64,000 nucleotides of DNA from Symbiodinium natans (Eukaryota > Sar > Dinophyceae > Suessiales > Symbiodiniaceae), in contig CAJNDS010002080.1 of the NCBI GenBank assembly GCA_905221605.1, forward strand, positions 318,501 to 382,500, given 5' to 3'. A model generated the notes under the pieces. It was not told the origin of the DNA and made no database searches. It worked only from the letters and a program-made list of their open reading frames with translations. A program made the position numbers and the translations under genes. Shown in pieces: positions 50,227-62,666 of this stretch (its first letter is position 1; every line of letters begins with the position of its first letter).

Positions 50227-50570
50227 CTTAGGTAGGGGTTTAGGGTTTAGGGTTTAGGGTTTAGGGTTTAGGGCTTAGGGCTTAGGGCGTAGGGTTTGGG
50301 GTTTAGGGTCTTAATATTTGCCATACCCTAAACCCTAAACCCTAAACCCTACACCCTAACCTTTTAAACCCTAAACCATAAACCATAAACCCTAAACCCT
50401 AAACCTAAACCCTGCATGTGCAAACTCTCTGCGAGCCGGCCCGGCCGGCAGCTTGGAAGTCTCACCAAGGTCAAGTGCAACCGGCGCCGGCTCCATTCTT
50501 TCTTGCGCCCATCCGAAGCCGAATCCAGCCGGGCATTAAACGCAGATCAAGCTAAGCTGGCCTAGCGGAC

Positions 50571-50675
50571 CAGGCCACACGATATCTTGGGGCCATTCTC
50601 GTTGGTCGCTGGGATCCAGAGTAGGAGAACTGCTGCCTCATCCATCTCTTCAAGTATGGACAAAGCGCTGCTCAT
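50571..50675 (-). CDS. putative host exon, possible start codon
   Basis: The minus frame from ATG reads MSSALSILEEMDEAAVLLLW and continues IPATNENGPKISCGL to a GTCCGC donor. It is open upstream of the ATG too. Further open sequence at 50420-50510 may be the next exon. Confidence 0.55.
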
Positions 50676-51290
50676 CGCGTGAAGTTTCGGGCTTCGGGTT
50701 TACAGGGTTTAGAGGGCTGCTGGTGCGGGCTTAGTGGGGCTTAGCCTCAACCCCAAAGCCCAAACCCCAGACCCCCAAACCCCTAAACCCTAAACCCCAA
50801 ACCCTAAACCCTAAACCCCAAACCCCAAACCCTAAACCCTAAACCCCAAACCCTAAACCCTAAAGCCCAAACCCCAAACCCCAAACCCCAAACCCTAAAC
50901 CCTAAACCCGAAACCACAATCCCTAAACCCCAATCCCCAAACCCCAGACCCTAAACCCCAAACCCCATACCACAAACCCGAAACCCTAAACCCTAAACCA
51001 AAAACCCTTAACCCTAATTAAACCCCAAACCCCAAACCCCAAACCCAAACCCCAATCCCCAAACCCTAAACCCCAAACCCCCAATCCCCAAACCCCGAAC
51101 CCCAAAACCCCAAACCCCACCCTAAACCCCAAACCCCAATCCCCATACCCTAAGCCCTAAACCCTAAACCCCTAAACCCCAAACCCTAAACCCTGAACCC
51201 CAAACCCTAAACCCAAAAACCCTAAACCCCAAACCCTAAACCCTAAACCCGAAACCCTAAACCCCAAACCCTAAACCCCAAACCCGAGGC

Positions 51291-51363
51291 CCCAAAAGTG
51301 AAGGCCGCAGTCGGTGCCTCCATCTCTGCCAGATTGGACTCGTAGAAGAGGATGACGATGTTC
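51291..51363 (-). CDS. putative host exon
   Basis: The minus strand after an AAAAG acceptor reads NIVILFYESNLAEMEAPTAA and FTFG, ending at a GC donor (GGG|GCCTCG). Confidence 0.55.
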
Positions 51364-52130
51364 CTTTTTAGGGTTTAGGGTTTATAGGGTTTTGCGGTTG
51401 AGGGTTTAGGGTTTAGGGTTTAGGATTTGGGGTTTAGGGTTTAGGGTTTAGGGTTCCTGCACTGGTTTAGGGATTCTTTGGGGTCTATAGGGTTTGTAGG
51501 CTTTGTAGGGTCTGTAGGGTTTGTAGGGTTTGTAGGGTTTGGGGTTTGGGGCTTGGGGTTCGGGGTTTGAGGTTTATTCGGGTTTAGTGCTTCCAGGGTT
51601 TGTAGGTTTCGGCCTTGTAATTGGCCTTAGGGTGTATAGGGTACGGGTTGATTGGCCTCAGTTGGGATGCTCCGCCTTGTACTGACAGTCCTGAATAGTG
51701 AGTATAGTCCCTAAACCCTGAACCCTAAACCCTAAACCCTAAACCCCCCCCCCCTATGTTAATGGGGATTAAGAAGGCTTTTGGCTTTAGGGCTTATGCT
51801 CGGGACGGAAGCCCCCGGGCCGCGCGCCCCGCGCCACTTGCCAACCCTCCGTCCACCCGCGGTTTAGGGTTTAGGGTTTAGGGTTTAGGGTTTAGGGTTT
51901 AGGGTTTAGGGTTTAGGGTTTAGGGTTTCATCCTTGGAGTTCTCTGGTTTTGCCTTTATCTCACACTCGCTCTGTCGATGAAGCCAAAACCCCCAAAACC
52001 CTCAACAGCTTAAATCGCAACGACCCCATATCCTAAACCCTAAACCCTAAACCCTAAACCCTAAACCCTAAACCCTAAACCCTGAACCCTATAACCCTAA
52101 ACCCTAAACCCTAAACCCTAAACCCTGAAC

Positions 52131-52172
52131 CCTTTCGCGGCACCTCCTCGCGGAGTTCTCCTCCATCTCGTC
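52131..52172 (-). CDS. putative host exon
   Basis: DEMEENSARRCRER, phase 0, CCCAG acceptor; donor GTTCAGGG is from the repeat. Confidence 0.45.
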
Positions 52173-52849
52173 CTGGGCTTTTCAGAGTGGTTCCAGAGTT
52201 AGGGTTCAGGGTTTAGGGTTTAGGGTTTAGGGCTCAGGGTTCAGGGTTCAGGGTTTAGGGTTTAGGGTTTAGGGTTTAGGGTTTGGGGTTTGGGGTTTGG
52301 GGTTTAGGGTATGGGGTTTAGGGTTTAGGGTTTACGGTCTGAGGTTTATTTAGGGCATGGGGTTTAGGGTTGAGGGTTTAGGGTTCAAGGTTCGGGGTTT
52401 GGGGTTTGTAGGGTTTAATAGGGTTTGTGGGGCTTTGTAGGGCTGATAGGGTTTAATAGTTTTATAGGGTTTATCGGGTTTTGTCGGGTTTATAGGATTG
52501 ATAGGGGTTAAGGGTTAAAAGGGTTTTATAGGGTTTCATAGGGTTTCTAGGGCTTAAAGGAATTTACAGGGTTTAGGGTCTATAGGGTTTATGGGGTTTG
52601 TAGGGTTTATAGGATCTAGGGTTTAGAGGGTTCAAAGGGTTTATAGGGTTTGTAGGGTTGATAGGGTTTACAGGGTTTAGGGTTTATAGAGTTTGGGCTT
52701 TCAGGGTTTGGGGTGAGGAGTCGGGTTTAGAGTGTGGAGGCTTGGGTTTCGGGTGCTCAGGTGTTTAAGGTGTAGGGTTGTGAAGGTTGAAAGGGTTTAG
52801 TTCTTAGGGTTTAGGTGTTGGGACTTGGGGCTTGGGGTTTGGTACCCCT

Positions 52850-53236
52850 ACTTTTTCGTAGACCCTTGGAAAAAAGTATGTACTTTTCAGGTATAGGTAG
52901 CTAGAATAGGAACCCAGAACTAGAAAACATATTGAGGCATAGTACTCCAAAACCCAGGTACCCCACAACAATCCCTTGAAGGGTACCCCAGAATCATCCC
53001 CTCAGGGCTGCCCCACAAGAATCTCTTTACGGTGCCCCACAATCATCCCTTTTTGGGGTAACCCGATGATAATCCCTTTTAAGGGTACCCTATCATCATC
53101 CCTTTAGGGGCACCCTAGAATAATTCCTTTAAGCGTACCCCCTTCTAATCCCTTTAAGGGTACCCCCTTCTAATCCCTTTAAGGGTACCCTATAAAAATC
53201 CCTTTCTTAAAGTATAGTACTCCAAGCCCAGGTACA
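52850..53236. repeat. family H repeat, copy 1
   Basis: Begins TTTCGTAGACCCTT; contains AGGAACCCAGAAC and ATAGTACTCCAAAACCC; then about nine 26-28 bp units like AATCCCTTTAAGGGTACCCT, each a small palindrome. Also at 58541. Confidence 0.7.
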
Positions 53237-53272
53237 TGCCGCTTAGCCCCAAGGGGAGCCTGGAAATCCTAC

Positions 53273-53333
53273 GCCCCGACATGCGCTGGGAGGAGCCTTC
53301 CAGCTCTTCGCCGAAATCTCCTTCACGCCGGGC
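53273..53333 (-). CDS. putative host exon
   Basis: ARREGDFGEELEGSSQRMSG between a CCCAG acceptor and a GTAGGA donor. Confidence 0.5.
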
Positions 53334-54205
53334 CTGGGAAAGTGCTTCTTTGGTTTAGGGTTTAGGGTTTAGGGTTCAGGGTTCAGGGTTTAGGGTTTAG
53401 GGTTGGGCTTTGGGGTTTCGGGTTTAGGGCTCCGGGTTTAGGATGTAGACAAACCATATTGTGATAAGAGCAGCCTCCTGGGTGGTGCTTGCTTTCAAGG
53501 GAGTCATACTCGGACTCCTAAGGATGTAGCCCAAAGACCTTCCCTCAATATACTCCTAACATGGCCCTTGTTCTCCCCATACAGGATCTTACAAAGGGCC
53601 CCAAACCCAAGGGTACACCTTAGGGGTCCAAGGTAGAACCCCATGATACTTTGCCAACCCTAAACCCCAAACCCCAAACCCCAAACCCCCAAACCCTAAA
53701 CCCTAAACCCTAAACCCTAAACCCTGAACCCTGTGCGAAAAGGGCACTCCGAAAGTTTGGGATCCTCCGCACCACGCCAGACAAGGATGGCTAGAGCACG
53801 CATCCTTTCTTTGCGCGTTTCCCCTAGACGTGAGGGTTCAGGCGCTTGGTAAGAAGGGCTTGCTGTTCGGTTCCCTCAAGGTTCGCTGGCTGTGGGATGT
53901 TAAGCCCTAGGGGGCCATGTACCTTATAATCGAGGTACTTGAAAGTCCTCAGTATACAGACCCTTAGGGAAGGTTGACTTTCCGGTTTCGGGCACAGGGA
54001 TCTTAAAGTTCAGGGTCGACAGGTGCGCTTGAGGTGTATGACCCCATCCCTCCCCCTAACTCTCAAGCCCCTCTGGTGTCCAGCACTCCCGATTCTATCT
54101 GCATATGCTGTGCAAGTAGACTCTCTCGTATATCTACGTACATACATACATATTGATATTTGGGGTGTGGCTTAGGGGTAACGTGGAGGTGGCGGGTGGG
54201 GAGGG

Positions 54206-54291
54206 AGTGGTCAAGGAATGCGCCAGGGCGTGGGTGGGAATCAGGTCGCACCACTGGGTTCGCGGCGTGTCCTTGAAGAGCACCTTGCTTC
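54206..54291 (-). CDS. putative host exon
   Basis: After a GACAG acceptor the minus strand reads SKVLFKDTPRTQWCDLIPTH and ALAHSLTT. Very protein-like; the 3' limit is not clear because the frame stays open. Confidence 0.5.
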
Positions 54292-55171
54292 CTGTCAGGG
54301 AGGGCTTCGGGTTTTTGTTTAGGGTTTAGGGTTTAGGGTTTAGGGTTTAGGGCTTAGGGTTCTTGACAAGTTGGTGTAGCCCCGAACCCTTTTACAGGGT
54401 CCGTAAGGGAGGGGGGTTCATGAGCATATACCTAGGGAACCTCAGGGAAGCTTTGGGGAGAAGTGGGGGTTTTAGGGCACCTTGGGTTACCTTGAACCCC
54501 CCTCACTTAAGGACCCTATAATTAAGAGTTGGTGTAGCCCTGAACCCTTCAACCCTATAGACTAGACCCAGCCAGGAGTAACCTAGGAATAAAGAGGGCG
54601 CCCTTTTTGCTTTTAAGGGTTCTACAAGGGAAGCTAAACCCTGAAAAAAAGGAAATATTTTACTTCGAATATCCCCGCCTTCTCTGGGCAGAGATACTCT
54701 GGGGTTGGGTACTCTAGGGACACATTCCACACCGAGGGTAAGGAATGAGGGCCCACTCCGGGTCCTTTGTCTAGAACAAAGGGGAGGGAGCTTGCGCTCC
54801 TGGACCAGAAGCAGGCCATGAGGTGCACCCGAAGTCCAGGACATGAAGAAATCCCAAACCACTGGGTGTAGGGTTTAGGAAGCAGAGTGATTGAGTTTTG
54901 AGTTTAGGGTTTAGGGTTTAGGGTTTAATTTGGGTGTGAGGTGTAGGGTGTAGGGTGCAGGTTTAGGCGGTTTAGGGTGTAGGCATAGCTTCTAGGCTTG
55001 TGGGCTTAGTTTTAGGTTTAGGGTCTCATAAGGGTGGCTTCGTTTACGGGCGTTTATGCTTGGCCGCTTGGACCAAAAAATGATCATCTGAAACCCTAAC
55101 ACACTGAACCAAAACATCTAAACCCCGCACGCTACTTTCTTGTTCAGCCAGCGCTGGGATACGAGAGCGAG

Positions 55172-55534
55172 CTACACGTTTTGCTGAAGATTGTCGCTGC
55201 TAGTAGCCACAACGGCCCAGCGTCTAGACAGTTGCGAAGTAGGCACCCGGCGGCTTCCGTACCATGTCACGTGCCAGAGTGCCTGAATGCTCCGCCTCCA
55301 GGCTGGCCGTGCCTGATTGGACAGAGGCCTCCGGCCGAAGCGCGGTGTGATCCCATCTTTAACCAGCCTGTTGGTGGCAGGAGCAAATACAAAAAGCTCG
55401 CTTTTTTGGAAACTGTTCTCACTGAAGATTGCCTGTGCTCCGCTCCAGCTTCTCTCCCTGGCCAACAGCACGCAAAAAGTTGCACTGTGAACCCAAGCCC
55501 TACAACGAAAAACTCTCCCCCCCAAATACCGCAA
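55172..55534 (-). CDS. putative host exon region
   Basis: A repeat-free island of about 360 bp, the longest of its kind, open on the minus strand with AIFSENSFQKSELFVFAPAT and NRLVKDGITPRFGRR. It probably holds one or two exons. The plus strand is also partly open. Family unknown. Confidence 0.4.
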   Translation of the reverse strand: MRYLGGRVFRCRAWVHSATFCVLLARERSWSGAQAIFSENSFQKSELFVFAPATNRLVKDGITPRFGRRPLSNQARPAWRRSIQALWHVTWYGSRRVPTSQLSRRWAVVATSSDNLQQNV

Positions 55535-55849
55535 AACCCGAAAACCCTAAAACCTTAAAGCTCCAAAAACCTAAACCCTAAAACCCTAAAACCCTAAAAC
55601 CCGAATCCCTAAACTCCCCAAACTGTAAAGCAGCTCACCAAACACACCCACCCAAACCTAAGCTAGCTTAGTTGCTGAGTTCAAAATCCCAAAAAAGTGT
55701 AAAGTGTACACCCTAAACCCTAAACCCTGAACCCTAAACCCTACACCCTAAATCCTACACCCTAAACCCTACACCCTAAACCCTAAACCCTACATCCTAA
55801 ACCCTAAACCCTAAACCCTAAACCCTAAACCCTAAACCCTAAACCCTAA

Positions 55850-55911
55850 GTAAGGCGAGCAGACTCCCATCCGGCACCTTGGGAAGACCGACCGGGGTGG
55901 CCACCTCGAAG
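55850..55911 (-). CDS. putative host exon
   Basis: The minus strand reads EVATPVGLPKVPDGSLLAL; the AG acceptor may be CTTCGAG near 55905. Limits are approximate. Confidence 0.4.
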
Positions 55912-56749
55912 ATGGGGCGTTTCAGGGTTTTAGGGGGTTAAGTAGCCAATAGGATTGAGGGTTTTGGGTTTAGGGTTTAGGGTGTAGGGTTTAGGGTTTC
56001 GGGTTTCGGGTTTTGACAAGGGTTTAGGGTTTACGGCTTAGGTTTGTAGGGTTCAGGGTATAGGGTTTGTAGGGTTACCCTAGTAGGGTTTGTAGGGTTT
56101 AGGGTTAGGGCTTAGGGCTTGTAGGGTTTAGGTTTCAGGGGTTCGGGTGAATTAACCAATAAAGTTGGTGTTAGGGGTTTAGGTTTATAGGGTTTATAGG
56201 GTTTATAGAGTTTATAGGGTTTATAGGGGTTATAGGGTTTGTAGGTTTCTAGGGTTTCTAGGGTTTATAGGGTTTCTAGGGTTTATAGGGTTTAGGGTTA
56301 ATGAGCCAATAAAGTCAACAGTTGGCTATGCCTCTCCTCGCAGCCTTTCAAAAGAAGCATTTCGCAAAACGAGGCCCCACAGCGCCCCCTTCTTTTAGGG
56401 TTTAGGGTTGGGTGTTATGGGGCCTGTGGGTTTGGGGTGTTATGGGGTCTTGTGGGTTTGGGGTCTGGAGGGTTAAGAACTCAATGGTTATGTTTGGGCT
56501 GTTTAACGATTTTAGGGTTTAGGGCCTAGTCCCCTACCCCTGAATATCACTCATTTGCCATGTTAGCACGGCGATGAGACTATGCATTCGGGTGGGGGTG
56601 TTTACACATTCGGGGTGGGGGAATTCATCCGGGTTTAGGATCTTAGGCTTTGGGGCGCTTAAGTTTTCAGGCCCTCGAACCTAGCACCCAAGCGCCTAAG
56701 CTGCGATTGCCTGTAGCCACAAGATTCCACAACCCTGACACCCCGAAAA

Positions 56750-57051
56750 TGAGTGTCTACGCTTTTTGGGGCGTAGCCGGAGCCACCGCGAAACGACCTC
56801 GAGTCGTGGACTTGTGGGAGTTGGCCGATCTCCTGGGTGAGGCGCCTCTTTCGTTTCCGCCCTCAACTCGGCCTTCTGCTCGTCTTTTAGGGTTTAGGGT
56901 ATTTCTTTGCAGCATGATCTACGGGCAGGGGCAACTCTCCCAAGTGGCACCAGGCGGGCAGAACCCCACTTGCATGATCCAGTCTGCTGCAGGAACCTCA
57001 AAGCGGGCCTACCCCACAAATGCTTCGACCCGTCAGCCCTATAGAAACTGA
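56750..57051 (+). CDS. possible plus-strand host exons
   Basis: The plus strand from ATG 56750 reads MSVYAFWGVAGATAKRPRVV and DLWELADLLG up to a GTGAGG at 56839. After TTTCTTTGCAG (56911) it reads MIYGQGQLSQVAPGGQNPTC ... ending PYRN and TGA at 57051. The two pieces do not join cleanly in frame, and the minus strand is open as well. Confidence 0.3.
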
Positions 57052-57489
57052 TGAGCCTGTAATTCCCATGACGCCTACAAACCAAACAAAAGCATAAACC
57101 CTGGAAACCTGTTGAACCCTAGAAACCCTATTTGTCATATGTATATGTATATGTATGTGTATGTGTATGTGTATGCGTAGGTGTATGTGAATGTGTATGT
57201 GCATATATATATATATATATGCTTACCGTATATATATATATATACATATATGAGTAATGAAGCCGGTGAACCTTATCAAGCCTGCAAGCCGCAAGCCAAA
57301 ACCCTGAACCCCCAGCCTCCACCGCCGCCTCCAGGGAACCTCAGTGCAATCAGGCAGGAGTGAACAAAACATAAACACAAATGTTAATGTATACTATACG
57401 TCACACACGCACACATATATATATATATATAAGACATTTATGTTCTCTGTCCTTCTTATTGTTCTTCTCATGCAAATGTAGGTGCGTAT

Positions 57490-57777
<288 letters not shown>

Positions 57778-57924
57778 ATGGACAGTTCTCAATTTCATCC
57801 TCCAGACGGTACCTGACATAGTTGAGGGCTTTCGGCTTAAGGGGTTTTGTGCTCGGCGAGAATATTACAAATTGCTTATACAGACATACTTGTTGTATGT
57901 ATACACATGTATACCCATATCTTA

Positions 57925-57999
57925 AGAACCCAAAACCTACTTTTGCGGGTTCTTACTCAAGATTCTTATGTAACCTACAAAAAGTAGGTTTTGGGTTCT
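57925..57999. repeat. single palindromic element
   Basis: AGAACCCAAAACCTACTTTT and AAAGTAGGTTTTGGGTTCT, with an inner loop that repeats the words GGGTTCTTA and GATTCTTA. Confidence 0.8.
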
Positions 58000-58540
58000 G
58001 AAGGAAAACACACACCTAAAGGACACATGCGAACCCCTCAGTACACTCGAAAATGTCCAAATCCCATTCTTCCTCACGCCTACCCACAAACCCCCGCACG
58101 CCCCCACCCCCCCGCGCCCCTCCAAAAGAAAACAAACTCTGAAACAACAAAACATGCAAAATCCCTTCTACCTCAATCTGCCATTTGTCTTTAGCCTTCG
58201 ATTCCTGAAGCCCTGCAAAACAAACACTACCAAAATGCCTGATCATTTTAGAAGGGGTGCAGGCGCAGAGGCGATTCACCCTGCAAAACCTCCCAAACCC
58301 CCTCAAAGGGGTCCAGGCGCAAACGCCTCCTGTGTTTTAGGGTGCAGTAGTTATATGGTCCCGTGATATGGGCCCTTCCTTTTTTGGGGACCCTCATGTA
58401 CCCAAGAAATGCTACAAAACCCAAGGGCCCAAACTTCACAACCCTTTGATGAAGGTAAGGAACCGTATTAATCAAATTAGGGGATCATATAGCCCCAAAC
58501 CCTGAACCCTAAACCTTCCCTTCGAAAACCCCACTTTGGA

Positions 58541-58780
58541 GTAGACCCTATCAAAAAAAGTGTCCCCTTTTAGGTATAAGTAGCTATAATCGGAACCCAG
58601 AACCAAACAAGTATTAAAGTATAGTACTCCAAAACCCCGTTTTACCACATGAAATCTATAAAATCCTTTTGGTACCCTGTCATCATCCCTTTACGGGTAC
58701 CCTATAATACTCCCTTTAAGGGTAGCCTGTGATCATCCCTTAAAGTTAGATAATAAAAACCCAGAGTATTAACGTAACCC
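58541..58780. repeat. family H repeat, copy 2
   Basis: GTAGACCCTATCAAAAAAAG, GGAACCCAGAACC, ATAGTACTCCAAAACCC and several AATCCCTTTAAGGGTACCCT-like units, in the same order as 52850-53236. Confidence 0.7.
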
Positions 58781-58820
58781 TAAACCCTAAACCCTAAAGC
58801 CTAAACCCTCAACTCTAGAC

Positions 58821-58885
58821 CTGCGAAATCCAGTTAGACTGTGGCTCGGACCCACCACCTCCAAAACTGAACTTCATGCCGCCTC
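58821..58885 (-). CDS. putative host exon
   Basis: The minus strand reads GGMKFSFGGGGSEPQSNWIS and Q between a GCCAG acceptor and a GTCTAG donor, ending in phase 0. Confidence 0.55.
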
Positions 58886-59289
58886 CTGGCGTTTTCTAAG
58901 GTGGAGCCAACAAAAACCGGGGAGGGGATGTAGGGTTTAGGGTTTAGGGTTTAGGGTTTGGGGTTTGGGGTTTGGGGTTTGGGGTTTGGGGTTTGGGGGT
59001 TGGGCTTTAGGGTTTTAAGGGCTCTTCGATGTTCGTCGGGCTTAGGGGAAAAAAAAAGGTTGTTTAGGGTTTTCCGGGGCGTGTTAGGGTTTTTAGGGTT
59101 TAGGGCTCTTTTGGGGTGTTATAGGGGGGAACTACTCAAAGCGGGTCAAACCCTAAAACCCTAAACCCTAAACCCAAAGCCCTAAAACCTAATTTAAACT
59201 CTAAAACCTAAACCCTAAACCCTAAACCCTAAACCCTAAACCCTAGGTTTGGGGTTTAAAACCCTAAACCCTCAACCCTGAGGATGCAC

Positions 59290-59329
59290 CTCGGAAACCT
59301 TTCAGCACCTGAACCTGGAAGCTGCCGAC
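59290..59329 (-). CDS. putative host exon
   Basis: VGSFQVQVLKGFR between a GTGAG acceptor and a GTGCAT donor on the minus strand. Confidence 0.4.
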
Positions 59330-59389
59330 CTCACCACCTCCAGCCCTCCACCCCTCACTTCCAGTAATGTCCCCAAACCATCAGCTTAG

Positions 59390-59503
59390 GGTTTAGGGTT
59401 TAGGGTTTAGGGTTTAGGGTTTAGGGTTTAGGGTTTAGGGTTTAGGGTTTAGGGTTTAGGGTTTAGGGTTTAGGGTTTAGGGTTTAGGGTTTAGGGTTTA
59501 GAG
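59390..59503. repeat. (TTTAGGG)n array
   Basis: About 16 clean heptamers to the right of the 59.29 kb exon. Confidence 0.95.
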
Positions 59504-60597
59504 TTCAACTTCCAGCAATGTCCCAAACCCTATTACTGCCACAAGCCCTAGTACCTGGGAGACCACTATGAACCCTAAAGGGGTTTATGGTTCATATACG
59601 GTAATAGGAATTATTGCAGTATAGGGTGTATGACCCCGATTTTAGGGTCCATTTGGTTATCCGGGCAGATGCAAGTTTATCAAGATACCCTAAGGGTCCA
59701 AGTACCTAAATACGGTATACTGGGCCAGGACTTTGGGGCCCAAGTACATAACAACCAGGTACATGGACGGGAACTCGTATGTGTCAAGACTGCAAAGGCT
59801 GAGACCCATAAGCCCTTGACCCCTTTCCTCCTAAAGCCTATAAGCCCTAAGCCACATAAAAGCCCTAACGCGCCCCCCCACCCCGACCCCCTACCCCCCC
59901 CACACGCCCCCACCCCCCACCCCCCGACCCCCCAACCCCCCCCCCGACCGCCCCGACCCCCCCCCACCCCCGTGCCTTGGACGCTTACCTGGAGAGCCAA
60001 TTGATACACAAATTTGTGTAACGACCTTTTTCCGCGCGTTTGCATGAAAAGCGCACGAGACATGAGACCGTGAGATCCGTACATTTATTGAAATTGCGCC
60101 CGGTTGCGGAAAATTGCGCCCGAGTTGCGGAAAATTGCGCTCGAGTTGCGCAAAAGCGGCGTCGAGAAAAAGAGTCCGAAACCGCTTGAAAAAGCGCGCG
60201 TTTCAAAAACACGCTCGTGTATCGAAAAAGTCTATCAAAACAGAGGTCGAGCAGAAATTTGTGTACCAATGGGCTGTCCAGGTAACGTCTATTCTGCGCG
60301 TGCTCTTTGTTTTCTTGGATTCTTCCCGAAAACCAATTTTCTGTTCTTGGGTTCTGGTTTGGCGCTTCAACGCGGAAGGCGTTCTACCGGATCGCTTTGT
60401 GGCGAAAGAGGCCACGAAGAGGAGACGGTCAACATTTTGACGGGAGGCCGCGGAGACGACAGGGTCAAGGGAGGGGGTTCGGAACATTTTGCTGGGAGAG
60501 GGGTGGCGTGGGGAGGCGTGGACCATGCCTGGAGGTTGACGGACGGGTTCGCGGGGGGGGGGAGCACGGATGGGGAAGGGAGTGGGGACACGTGGAC

Positions 60598-60950
60598 GCC
60601 CCTCCGAGCCCTCCGCGCCCGCCGCGCCGCTCCGCGCCCTCCGCACCCTCCGCACCCTCCGCGCCCTCCACGCCCTCCGCGCCCTCCGCGCCCTCCGCGC
60701 CCTCCGCGCCCTCCGCGCCCTCCGCGCCCTCCGCACCCTCCGCGCCCTCCGCGCCCCCGCCCGGGACACAGTGTGCTGACGCTAAGGGTGCATTGCGTCT
60801 AGCCCTCCGCACCCTCCGCACCCTCCGCGCCCTCCGCACCCTCCGCGCCCTCCGCGCCCTCCGCGCCCTCCGCGCCCTCCGCACCCTCCGCGCCCTCCGC
60901 GCCCCCGCCCGGGACACAGTGTGCTGATGCTAAGGGTGCATTGCGTCTAT
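60598..60950. repeat. CCCTCCGCG nonamer arrays in a duplicated unit
   Basis: Two runs of CCCTCCGCG/CCCTCCGCA each end in CCCCGCCCGGGACACAGTGT and then GCTAAGGGTGCATTGCGTCT, so a unit of roughly 140-150 bp is duplicated. C-rich tracts at 59870-59975 and 61025-61130 flank it. Frames through it are not credible genes. Confidence 0.8.
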
Positions 60951-61595
60951 TCTGCGGGTGCGTTGCGTCTATTCTGCGGGTGCACAAGGCACGCACGTGC
61001 AGCATAGCCTTTAAGTGTCCATCTTACCCCCCACCCCCCCCAACCCCCCCCCGACCCCCCCCCCGACCCCCCCCCGAACCCCCCCCCCGACCCCCCCCGA
61101 CCCCCCCACCCCCCCCCCACCCCCCAAGCCCTACAAACCCCCCAAGCCCTACAAACCCTATACACCCTACAAACCCTACAAACCCTATCAACCCTATCAA
61201 CCCTATCAACCCTATCAACCCTGTAAACCCTATAAACCCTAAACCCTAAACCCTGAACCCTGAACCCTGAACCCTGAACCCTAAACCCTAAACCCTAAAC
61301 CCTAAACCCTAAAACCCTAAACCCTAAACCCTAAACCCCAAACCCTAAACCCCAACCCCTAAACCCTATACCCTAAACCCCAAACCCCAAACCCTAAACC
61401 CAAAACCCCAAACCCTAAACCCCAAACCCTGAACCCCAAACCCTAAACCCCAAATCCTGAACCCCAAACCCTAAACCCCAAACACTAAACCCCAAATCCT
61501 GAACCCCAAACCCTAAACCCCAAACCCTAAACCCCAAACCCCAAACCCTAAACCCTAAACCCCAAACCCCAAACCCTAAACCCTAAGCATGGCAC

Positions 61596-61688
61596 CTGGG
61601 CCGCCACCCTGGAAGCGGCCGCCTTCCACCCGGGACCGTGCGTGGCGCTTTGTTCCGGGGTCGAGAGGGGGGCGTCTGGTTTAGGCAT
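61596..61688 (-). CDS. putative host first exon
   Basis: 31 codons from ATG (61688): MPKPDAPLSTPEQSATHGPG and WKAAASRVAAQ, ending at a GTGCCA donor in phase 0. A CCAG at 61676 could instead be an acceptor. Confidence 0.5.
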
Positions 61689-61750
61689 AAATCCCACACG
61701 TTTAGGGTTTAGGGTTTAGGGTTTAGGGTCTAGGGTTTAGGGTGTAGTGC

Positions 61751-61841
61751 TTAGGGTTTAGGGTTTAGGGTTTAGGGTTTAGGGTTTAGGGTTTAGGGTT
61801 TAGGGTTTAGGGTTTAGGGTTTAGGGTTTAGGGTTTAGGGT
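61751..61841. repeat. (TTTAGGG)n array
   Basis: About 13 heptamers. Confidence 0.95.
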
Positions 61842-62144
61842 TCCCTCAACCCTAAACCTCAAGCCCGCCAGAAGGCACACCAGCACAAACCCCTTAGCTC
61901 TTGACCCAACGTCCCTGAAGCCTGCGAGAAGAGCCGTGGACGCAAAGCATTCAGGGAAGGGGTAGGCCCTATTCCCAGTAGCCCCAAGTTGTAAGGTCAT
62001 GCCTTTATGGGCACAGGGGTACTTCCTTGAAGTGACCATGAACCCTACGCCCTACCCTAAACCCCAAACCCCAAACCCCAAACCCCAAACCCCAAACCCC
62101 AAACCCTAAACCCTAAACCCTAAACCCCAGTTTTGTGAATCAAC

Positions 62145-62267
62145 CCTCTGAAGTGAAGACCTCGAGCCAAGGGTGCCATTTTGTCCTCGCAGTTCTCAAG
62201 CAAAAGCCGCGACAACAAGTGCTGCCCAAGGGAGGCAGAGAAGAGCAGTCGGCCCCTCGACCGTAAC
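62145..62267 (-). CDS. putative host exon
   Basis: 40 codons, the longest well-bounded exon candidate: LRSRGRLLFSASLGQHLLSR, LLLENCEDKM, APLARGLHFR, between a TGCAG acceptor and a GTTGAT donor. Helical and basic. Family not recognised. Confidence 0.6.
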
Positions 62268-62309
62268 CTGCATGTTTTGGGATTAAGGCTCTTCGGTAAT
62301 ACCTAAACC

Positions 62310-62404
62310 CTACCCTAAACCCTAAACCCTAAACCCTAAACCCTAAACCCTAAACCCTAAACCCTAAACCCTAAACCCTAAACCCTAAACCCTAAACCCT
62401 AAAC
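62310..62404. repeat. (CCCTAAA)n array
   Basis: About 13 heptamers abutting the next exon, whose donor GT is the array's own first bases in sense orientation. Confidence 0.95.
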
Positions 62405-62456
62405 CGATGAGATTGTTGGTGCGAGAACTGCTGTTGGACAGAATGAGGTGTACGGC
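62405..62456 (-). CDS. putative host exon
   Basis: AVHLILSNSSSRTNNLI after a GGCCAG-type acceptor (CCAG), ending G|GTTTAGGG. The exon runs directly into the telomere-type repeat with no other sequence between. Confidence 0.55.
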
Positions 62457-62529
62457 CTGGGGTTTGGGATTTTCTGGAGTTCTTGCAAGAAGGGTTGTAG
62501 TCTTTTTGAGTATATAAGGGGTCCCCTGC

Positions 62530-62630
62530 CTAGTTGCTGAGTACCCTGGCCCAAAAATGGTTAACCTTTCAAGTATGGTGGGCTTTTATATACCCCCAAA
62601 AAGTTAAAGGTTATCTACTCAGCTACTAAG
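62530..62630. repeat. palindromic repeat family C, copy 2
   Basis: CTAGTTGCTGAGTA and TACTCAGCTACTAAG; the core has AACCTTT/AAAGGTT inverted words. Confidence 0.75.
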
Positions 62631-62666
62631 CCCATATTTTAGGGGTTTAGGGGTTTAGGGGTTTAG

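Noticed and set aside
60104-60927. Long Arg/Pro/Ala-rich frames on both strands
   Set aside because: They run through the CCCTCCGCG nonamer arrays; both strands are equally open.
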